Of a DNA stretch of 64,000 bases, positions 58,427 through 64,000 are shown piece by piece. Every line of letters begins with the position of its first letter. Position 1 is the stretch's first letter. The notes under the pieces were generated by a model. That model had not been told where the DNA came from. It was given only the letters and a program-made list of their open reading frames with translations, and ran no database searches. Where the stretch lies: NCBI RefSeq assembly GCF_037095735.1, contig NZ_JBAWKD010000001.1, forward strand, positions 930,001 to 994,000, written 5' to 3'. Source of the stretch: Frigidibacter sp037095735 (GTDB lineage: Bacteria > Pseudomonadota > Alphaproteobacteria > Rhodobacterales > Rhodobacteraceae). A program made the translations under genes and the position numbers.

Positions 58427-59224
58427 TTGGATCTCGACCGGCTGACCATCGTCATGCGCAGGCTCGCCCTCGAGGCCGGCGACCGGATCATGGAGATCTA
58501 CGCCGCGCCCGATTTCGAGGTGAAGGCCAAGTCCGACGCGAGCCCGGTGACCGAGGCCGACGAGGCCGCGGACGCGCTGATCTCGGCCGGGCTGGCCGAG
58601 GCCTTTCCCGGCGTCGCGCTGGTGACCGAGGAGCAAGCCGCGAGCCACGCGGTCGAGGGCGACACCTTCCTGATCGTCGATCCGCTGGACGGGACGAAGG
58701 AGTTCGTGCAGCGCCGCGGCGACTTCACCGTGAACATCGCCTATGTCGAAAAGGGCGTGCCCCTGCGCGGCGTCGTCTATGCCCCCGCCAAGGGTCGGCT
58801 GTTCTACACGCTGGCCGACGGCCGCGCGGTCGAGGAGAAGGGCGCCTTTCTGAAGGACGCGCCGGGCGAGCTGGCGCCGATCGCCGTCTCGACCCCCGAC
58901 AACCGCGGGCTGATGGTCGTCGCCTCGAAGTCGCACCGCGACGCGGCCACCGACGACTACATCGCGGGCTACGCGGTGCGCGACATGACCTCGGCCGGGT
59001 CCTCGCTGAAGTTCTGCCTCGTCGCGACCGGCGAGGCCGATCTCTATCCCCGCCTCGGGCGGACGATGGAATGGGACACCGCCGCGGGCGACGCGGTGCT
59101 GCGCGGTGCGGGCGGCGAGGTGGTGACCTTCGACACCCACCAGCCGCTGGCCTACGGCAAGCCCGGTTTCGAAAACCCGTTCTTCATCGCCTATGCCCCG
59201 GGCGTCCTGCTCTCGAAAGCCTGA
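58427..59224 (+). CDS. cysQ: 3'(2'),5'-bisphosphate nucleotidase CysQ
   Basis: 265 residues from a TTG start with GGGAGAAGG seven bases upstream; an ATG nine codons later has none. CysQ removes the 3' phosphate of PAP/PAPS. Metal and substrate motifs are VTEADEAADALI, TEEQ, FLIVDPLDGTKEFV (the DPLDGT signature, about residues 84-89) and MEWDTAAGDAVL. Ten bases separate it from kdsB; nucleotidases of this family are frequent in surface-polysaccharide clusters. Confidence 0.94.
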   Translation: MDLDRLTIVMRRLALEAGDRIMEIYAAPDFEVKAKSDASPVTEADEAADALISAGLAEAFPGVALVTEEQAASHAVEGDTFLIVDPLDGTKEFVQRRGDFTVNIAYVEKGVPLRGVVYAPAKGRLFYTLADGRAVEEKGAFLKDAPGELAPIAVSTPDNRGLMVVASKSHRDAATDDYIAGYAVRDMTSAGSSLKFCLVATGEADLYPRLGRTMEWDTAAGDAVLRGAGGEVVTFDTHQPLAYGKPGFENPFFIAYAPGVLLSKA

Positions 59225-59233
59225 GATCCTGCC

Positions 59234-60046
59234 ATGACCGCCAAGACCGGCACCCTGATCGTCGTGCCCGCGCGCTATGCCTCCAGCCGCTATCCGGGCA
59301 AGCCGCTGGTCGCGCTGCGCGGCGCCGACGGCGTGGCCCGCACGCTGATCGAGCGCAGCTGGCGCGCGGCGACCGAGGTGCGCGGCGTCGACCGCGTCGT
59401 GGTCGCGACCGATGACGCGCGGATCCGCGACCATGCCGAGGCGCTGGGCGCCGAGGTGGTGATGACCTCGGAAGCCTGCCGCAACGGCACCGAGCGCTGC
59501 GCCGAGGCGCATGAGGTGCTGGGAGGCGGCTTCGAGATCGTGGTGAACCTGCAGGGCGACGCGCCGCTGACCCCGCCCTGGTTCGTTGAAGACCTGATCG
59601 CGGGCCTGCGCGCCGATCCCGGCGCTGAGATCGCGACCCCGGTGCTGCGCTGCGAGGGCGCGATGCTGGCCAGCCTGATCGAGGACCGCCGCAACGGCCG
59701 CGTCGGCGGCACCACCGCGGTCTTCGGGGCCGGGCGCCGGGCGCTCTACTTCTCGAAGGAAGTGATCCCCTACACCGGCACGCCCTATGGCGATGCCGAG
59801 CCGACGCCGGTCTTCCACCATGTCGGCGTCTACGCCTATCGCCCGGCGGCGCTGGCGGCCTATCCCGGCTGGGACGTGGGCCCGCTCGAGACGCTGGAAG
59901 GGCTCGAGCAACTGCGCTTCCTCGAGAACGGCCGCGCCGTCTCCTGCGTCGAGGTCGAGGCCCGCGGCCGGCAGTTCTGGGAGCTGAACAACCCCAGCGA
60001 CGTGCCAAAGCTGGAGGCGATGATGGCCGAGATGGGGATGGCGTGA
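59234..60046 (+). CDS. kdsB: CMP-KDO synthetase (3-deoxy-manno-octulosonate cytidylyltransferase)
   Basis: 270 residues. KdsB activates KDO with CTP for LPS or capsule assembly. The CTP loop VVPARYASSRYPGKPL is at 10-25, followed by VVATDDARI, RNGTERCAEA and LQGDAPLTP. The more usual form is LQGDEP, so the Ala replacement of Glu in this loop is notable and also found in capsule-type KdsB relatives to my knowledge. Overlaps the next gene by GTGA. Confidence 0.9.
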   Translation: MTAKTGTLIVVPARYASSRYPGKPLVALRGADGVARTLIERSWRAATEVRGVDRVVVATDDARIRDHAEALGAEVVMTSEACRNGTERCAEAHEVLGGGFEIVVNLQGDAPLTPPWFVEDLIAGLRADPGAEIATPVLRCEGAMLASLIEDRRNGRVGGTTAVFGAGRRALYFSKEVIPYTGTPYGDAEPTPVFHHVGVYAYRPAALAAYPGWDVGPLETLEGLEQLRFLENGRAVSCVEVEARGRQFWELNNPSDVPKLEAMMAEMGMA

Positions 60047-61308
60047 CCGCCCCCGGGCCGGATCTTCCCGCAACCAGCCTGATCATCGTCTCGCGCCACC
60101 GTGCGCCCACGCTGCAGCGCTGCCTGACCGGCGTGCTGCAGATGGCCCATCCTAAGGCAGAGATCGTCGTGGTCGCCGATCCGGCGGCGGCGGCCGGGGT
60201 GCGGGCGCTGGGCCTGCCGATCAAGGTTCTGGACTTCGACATCCCGAACATCTCGCAGGCGCGCAACCTCGGCCTGCGTGCCGCGGCCGGCGAGGTCGTG
60301 GCCTTCCTCGACGACGACGCGGTGCCCGAACCAAGCTGGCTTGCCCGGCTGAGCGCGCCCTTCGCCGATCCCGCGGTGATGGTGGCGGGCGGCTGGGTGC
60401 GGGCGCGCAACGGGCTGGGCTGGCAGTGGCGCGCGGGCCTCGTCGATCGGCTGACGCGGACCGCGGCGCTGGAGGTGCCAGCCGATGCCGTCAGCCTGCA
60501 CCCGGCGCGGCCGGGCCGGGCGGTCGAGGTGAAGGGCGTCAACTGCGCCTACCGCCGGACGGCGCTGCTGGAGATGGGGGGATTCGACCCTGAGCTGGCC
60601 TATTACCTCGACGAGACGGAGCTGAACCTGCGGCTGGCGGCGCGCGGGGCGCTGAGCGCGGTGGTGCCGGGTGCGGTGGTGCATCACTTCAAGGCCGGCA
60701 GCCGGCAGCGCAGCGCGCGGCGCGTTCCCGTTTCGCTTGCGGATGTGGGCGCCAGCACGGCGATCACCCTGCGCCGCCACGGCGCGACCCTGGCCGAAAC
60801 CGCGGCCCGCCGCGACGCGCTGATTGCCGAGGAACGGGCGAAGCTGCTGCGGCTTATGCTGCGCGGCGATCTTGAACCGGGGGCGGTGCCGCGCCTGCTC
60901 GACAGCCTGCGGGCGGGGTTTGCCGAGGGGGCCGCGCGGAAGCTCGCGCCGCTGGTGCCGCTGGAGCCTCTGCCCGCGGCCGGGGCGCTTTGCCCCGTGC
61001 CGCTGCCGCCGCGCCCGGGGCGGGTGATCGCCGGCCGCCCCTGGCAGGCGCGCAGCCTGCGCCGCCGGGCCGCCGACGCCGTTGCCGCGGGCGAGATCGT
61101 CACGCTGTTCCTCTTCGGCCCCTCGGCGCGCTGGCACTGGTCGCGCTACCTGCCGGAAGGTTTCTGGGAACAAACCGGCGGGGTCTGCGGTTGGTCCCTC
61201 CGCGAGGGACCGAGACTTCTTGCGACCCGATTCGCCCTGAGGGTGAATGACGAGACCCGAAAGGTGGCGCTGTTGCGGCCGGTGGACCCGGATCGGCTTC
61301 GGCGATGA
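60043..61308 (+). CDS. Family 2 (GT-A) glycosyltransferase
   Basis: 421 residues, starting on the GTG inside the kdsB stop overlap. Residues 10-230 are a GT-A domain: LIIVSRHRAPTLQRCLTGV, the metal-binding FLDDDAVPEPSWLARL and VVPGAVVHHFK; acceptor-side WRAGLVDRLTR follows the first metal site. The C-terminal 180 residues have no clear family and end in Arg/Leu-rich DPDRLRR. The sugar is unknown. Coupling with kdsB suggests a KDO-containing polymer. Confidence 0.83.
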   Translation: MTAPGPDLPATSLIIVSRHRAPTLQRCLTGVLQMAHPKAEIVVVADPAAAAGVRALGLPIKVLDFDIPNISQARNLGLRAAAGEVVAFLDDDAVPEPSWLARLSAPFADPAVMVAGGWVRARNGLGWQWRAGLVDRLTRTAALEVPADAVSLHPARPGRAVEVKGVNCAYRRTALLEMGGFDPELAYYLDETELNLRLAARGALSAVVPGAVVHHFKAGSRQRSARRVPVSLADVGASTAITLRRHGATLAETAARRDALIAEERAKLLRLMLRGDLEPGAVPRLLDSLRAGFAEGAARKLAPLVPLEPLPAAGALCPVPLPPRPGRVIAGRPWQARSLRRRAADAVAAGEIVTLFLFGPSARWHWSRYLPEGFWEQTGGVCGWSLREGPRLLATRFALRVNDETRKVALLRPVDPDRLRR

Positions 61309-61462
61309 CCCTGCTGCCAAGACATCCGGGCGCGGTTTCGCCGGATTGTCGCCAAGTTGACGCTACTCTGTGGCGCGGCACTTGTGGCGCGACGGGACTT
61401 GGGCGAGAGTCCGTGCCAGCGCCCGCTGCACTGCGGCATATGGATTGAGACAAGGTAGGATC

Positions 61463-62359
61463 ATGAAGCGCAAAGTCACCAAGGCGATTTTCCCGGTAGC
61501 CGGTCTTGGAACCCGGTTCCTCCCGGCCACGAAGTCGATCCCGAAGGAGATCATGACGCTCGTCGACCGCCCGCTGATCCAGTACGCGATCGACGAGGCC
61601 CGCGCCGCCGGGATCGAGGAATTCATCTTCGTCACCTCGCGCGGGAAATCCGCGCTCGAGGACTATTTCGACGCGGCCCCGGTGATCCACGCCGAGCTTG
61701 AGGCCAAGGGCAAGAAGGACCTGCTCGAGATCCTCGCCAAGACCACGATGGATTCGGGGCAGATCGCCTATGTCCGCCAGCAGAAGGCCATGGGCCTTGG
61801 CCACGCCGTCTGGTGCGCCCGCCGCCTGCTGCAGGATGACGAGGCCTTCGCAGTCCTGCTGCCCGACGACGTGATCGCGGCCGAAAAGCCCTGCCTCCAG
61901 CAGATGGTCGAAGCCTACGAGGAAACCGGCGGCAACATCGTCGCCACGATGGAAGTGCCGATGGACAAGGTCTCGTCCTACGGCGTTCTGGATGTGGCCG
62001 AGGACATGGGCTCGTTCGTGAAGGCCAAGGGCATGGTCGAGAAGCCCAAGAAAGAGGATGCGCCCTCGAACCTCGCCGTGATCGGCCGCTATATCCTGCA
62101 GCCCGAGATCATGGACACGCTGAACCAGAAGAAGATCGGGGCCGGCGGCGAGATCCAGCTGACCGACGCGATCGCGCAGGAAATCGTGAACAGCGACAAC
62201 GTCTATGGCCTGCGCTTCCGCGGCCAGCGCTTCGACTGCGGCTCGAAATCGGGATTCCTGCAGGCGACCGTGGCCTTCGGCCTTGCCCGCCCCGACCTGG
62301 CGGCCGAATTCTCGGACTTCCTGAACGACGTCGTCGCGATGCGCCAGGCGGCCGAGTGA
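61463..62359 (+). CDS. galU: UTP-glucose-1-phosphate uridylyltransferase
   Basis: 298 residues. GalU makes UDP-glucose for polysaccharides and LPS. Signature motifs are PVAGLGTRFLPATKSIPKE at the nucleotide loop, VDRPLIQYAIDEARAAG, LPDDVI and VEKPKKEDAPSNLAVIGRYI. The start is fixed by AGGTAGGA. A 154-bp space before it without a clear promoter suggests its own transcript. It sits inside the polysaccharide region and ends in a strong hairpin. Confidence 0.97.
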   Translation: MKRKVTKAIFPVAGLGTRFLPATKSIPKEIMTLVDRPLIQYAIDEARAAGIEEFIFVTSRGKSALEDYFDAAPVIHAELEAKGKKDLLEILAKTTMDSGQIAYVRQQKAMGLGHAVWCARRLLQDDEAFAVLLPDDVIAAEKPCLQQMVEAYEETGGNIVATMEVPMDKVSSYGVLDVAEDMGSFVKAKGMVEKPKKEDAPSNLAVIGRYILQPEIMDTLNQKKIGAGGEIQLTDAIAQEIVNSDNVYGLRFRGQRFDCGSKSGFLQATVAFGLARPDLAAEFSDFLNDVVAMRQAAE

Positions 62360-62383
62360 GCCATTAACCGATTGCTGACCTCG

Positions 62384-62412
62384 GGGGCTGCCTGTCGTTG
62401 ACAGGCGGCCCC
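62384..62412 (+). terminator. Terminator after galU
   Basis: 13-bp stem GGGGCTGCCTGTC / GACAGGCGGCCCC with one G-T pair and a GTT loop, 24 bp after the galU stop. Followed by TTCGCATTTC, a weak T-run. Confidence 0.75.
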
Positions 62413-62453
62413 TTCGCATTTCATCACTCGCGCTGAAACAGCGGGGGCGATGC

Positions 62454-63710
62454 GTGTCCGAAGCCAGTTCCAGCGCCGCCTCTTCCAACGCCCCGGCCAT
62501 GGCGCGCCTGCTGGACGTGACCCGGCTGGCCCGCCGCGTCGGTCGTCCGGTGCTGACTGGCATCGACCGGGTCGAGAAGCTGTGGCTCGACCACCTGCTG
62601 ACCCGCCCCGATCCCCTGTGGCTGCTGATGGGCCGCGGGCGGCGGCAGGTCCTTCTGCCGCGCGAGGCGGGGCCCGTGCTGCTGGGCTGGGTGGCCGAGC
62701 CGCCGCAGCCCGAAGGTCTGGTCGAGCGCCTGATCGCGCGCCGACATGGCCCCGCCGGGATCGCCCGGCACCGGCTGGCGCGACTGGCGCTGGCGGGGGC
62801 CGCTGCCGGGCGGATCGCGCCAGCGGTGGCCCGGGCGATGCCGCAGGGCGGCTGGTACCTGAACCTCGGCCATCTGAATGCCGAGGCGCCGCGGCTGGCG
62901 GCGCTGGGCCGGGTCCCGCGGCTGAAACGGGCGGTGTTCCTGCACGACACGATCCCGCTCGACCATCCCGAATGGTCAGAGCCGCATGCCGTCACCCAGC
63001 TGTCGACCTTGATCGCCGCCGCGAACCGCCATGCCGAACGGGTGATCGCCAATTCCGCGGCGACCCGTGACGCGCTGCACCGCCATGGCCTGACCCGCCC
63101 CGTCCGCGTGGCGCTGCTGGGGATCGAGGACATCGCGCCCGACCCCACGGCGCTGCCGTCCGCGCTCGACCCCGCGCGGCCCTATTTCGTGGCGCTGGGC
63201 ACCATCGAGCCGCGCAAGGATCACGAGCTGCTGCTGGATCTCTGGGACAGCCTGCGCGGCGATCCGCCCCCCGGCGGCCTGCCGCAGCTGCTGATCGCGG
63301 GCCGGCGCGGCTGGCAGGGCGCAGGGGTGCTGGCGCGGCTCGACGCCGCGGCGGGCGACCCGTCCCGCGGCGTGATCGAGACGGGCGATCTGTCCGATGC
63401 CGGCGTCGCCGCGGCGCTGCAGGGGGCGGTCGCGCTCTTGATGCCCAGCCGGGCCGAGGGCTTCGGCCTGCCGGTCTTCGAGGCCGCGCGGCTGGGCTGC
63501 CCCGTGATCGCCGCGCCACTGCCCGTCTATGATGAAATCCCGACGGCTTCGGTCGTTTACGCCCCGGCAGGCGATCTGTATGCATGGAGATCGAGAGTGA
63601 TCGAGGCCGTGGCGCAGAAGGCGACCGAAGGGCCCGGACAGCCAAGGGCGCCGCAACCGGTGCCGGGATGGCCGGAGCATTTCAACACCGTCTTAGCCTG
63701 TCTGACCTAG
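62454..63710 (+). CDS. Family 4-type (GT-B) glycosyltransferase
   Basis: 418 residues from GTG. Donor-domain features are FVALGTIEPRKDHELLLDLW, LLIAGRRGWQGAGV and MPSRAEGFGLPVFEAARLGCPV near the C-terminus (about residues 330-353), where the EGFGLP motif binds the sugar nucleotide. The N-terminal acceptor domain begins LLDVTRLARRVGRPVLTGIDRV. The sugar and acceptor are unknown. The following gene overlaps its 3' end if the ATG at 63668 is used. Confidence 0.87.
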   Translation: MSEASSSAASSNAPAMARLLDVTRLARRVGRPVLTGIDRVEKLWLDHLLTRPDPLWLLMGRGRRQVLLPREAGPVLLGWVAEPPQPEGLVERLIARRHGPAGIARHRLARLALAGAAAGRIAPAVARAMPQGGWYLNLGHLNAEAPRLAALGRVPRLKRAVFLHDTIPLDHPEWSEPHAVTQLSTLIAAANRHAERVIANSAATRDALHRHGLTRPVRVALLGIEDIAPDPTALPSALDPARPYFVALGTIEPRKDHELLLDLWDSLRGDPPPGGLPQLLIAGRRGWQGAGVLARLDAAAGDPSRGVIETGDLSDAGVAAALQGAVALLMPSRAEGFGLPVFEAARLGCPVIAAPLPVYDEIPTASVVYAPAGDLYAWRSRVIEAVAQKATEGPGQPRAPQPVPGWPEHFNTVLACLT

Positions 63711-64000
63711 GTCTTGTCCGGGATAGCACGCGCGGGGGCGGTTTGGGGGCCTGGCAGAACTATCGGCTGCGACTGCTGCGCAAGCGGCGGCTCTGGCGCG
63801 CCTTCCGCCGCCGGAGAGAGCTGACCTCTGTCACCGACCGCACGCTGGCGATCCGCAAGCACGACATCCTGCTGTTCTCGACGCTGCGCAACGAACGCCT
63901 GCGGCTGCCCTATTTCCTGCGCTACTACCGCGATCTTGGCGTGCGCCATTTCCTGATCGTCGATAACGGGTCGGACGACGGCAGCCGCGAATACCTGGTC
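63668..64000 (+). CDS. Family 2 glycosyltransferase-like protein, 5' fragment (runs off window)
   Basis: 111 codons present, no stop before the window edge. The readable part contains LRKRRLWRAFRRRRELT, then ILLFSTLRNERLRLPYFLRYYR and HFLIVDNGSDDGSREYLV. The NGSDDGS loop is the nucleotide-sugar site of GT-A transferases of the type that act on short distance-sensing chains. The start is uncertain: ATG 63668 overlaps the previous gene by 43 bp, TTG 63743 would follow it. No ribosome site settles it. Confidence 0.7.
   Translation, partial: MAGAFQHRLSLSDLGLVRDSTRGGGLGAWQNYRLRLLRKRRLWRAFRRRRELTSVTDRTLAIRKHDILLFSTLRNERLRLPYFLRYYRDLGVRHFLIVDNGSDDGSREYLV

Overview
This 64 kb window is GC-rich chromosomal DNA of an alphaproteobacterium. 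Gene content and order point to the order Rhodobacterales (Rhodobacter/Rhodovulum/Paracoccus-type). The key indicators are the redox regulator cluster regB // senC-regA-hvrA followed by ahcY, the run tsaE-amgK-murU-addB-addA-trxA, the hemD-mic60-hemY block facing tsaD-gpsA, and rimP-nusA-ylxR-infB. Almost everything looks like vertically inherited core genome. I see no insertion sequence, prophage, CRISPR array, toxin-antitoxin pair or known defence cassette.

Layout. 1-2043: end of malate synthase G (glcB), glcG, a DUF899 thioredoxin-like protein and a DUF2938 membrane protein. 2049-2214: an assembly gap of 80 Ns flanked by a 31-bp duplication and a poly-G run, probably a sequencing artefact. 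2247-4123: hslVU protease. 4335-6244: an overlapping pair made of a phosphotransferase and a polysaccharide-type protein. 6338-15261 (minus): tsaE-amgK-murU-addB-addA-trxA, joining tRNA modification, cell-wall sugar recycling and double-strand break repair, mostly with overlapping genes. 15834-17504: a PAS protein resembling DivL but without a kinase module, separated from tsaE by a 572-bp gene-free stretch with a degenerate repeat. 17697-24905: RegB/SenC/RegA/HvrA redox control, an HD phosphohydrolase, a small exported protein, a secreted glycerophosphodiesterase with a VPxPA-type sorting tail, and ahcY.

24996-33285: TRIC-type channel, DUF2853 protein, EVE-YciI-gpsA-tsaD (minus), hemD-mic60-hemY (plus) and tRNA-Thr(CGT). 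33402-38749: chemoreceptor, a two-gene GMC oxidoreductase, glyoxalase and a ribbon-helix-helix protein. 39307-39444: a 45-codon gene with its own strong terminator. 39592-45001 (minus): rimP-nusA-ylxR-infB. Its only visible promoter lies upstream of an intrinsic terminator placed 20 nt before the rimP start, suggesting attenuation. 45138-47859 (minus): a parvulin, argJ and mutT. 48062-50875: secA. 51051-56123: anchored hypothetical, radC, dnaJ and dnaK, the last with a good heat-shock promoter. 56306-64000: alkB, an SRPBCC protein, and a surface-polysaccharide region (ABC-2 permease, cysQ, kdsB, three glycosyltransferases, galU) that runs off the right end.

The least conventional signals are short and easily missed. 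A roughly 48-bp GC-rich element is found between glcB and glcG and also in frame inside tsaD, where it appears to add about 20 residues. A composite double-hairpin intergenic element occurs twice. There is the likely rimP leader attenuator, the kinase-less DivL-like protein beside a decayed repeat region, and two convergent gene pairs that share a single palindromic CTAG as both stop codons.
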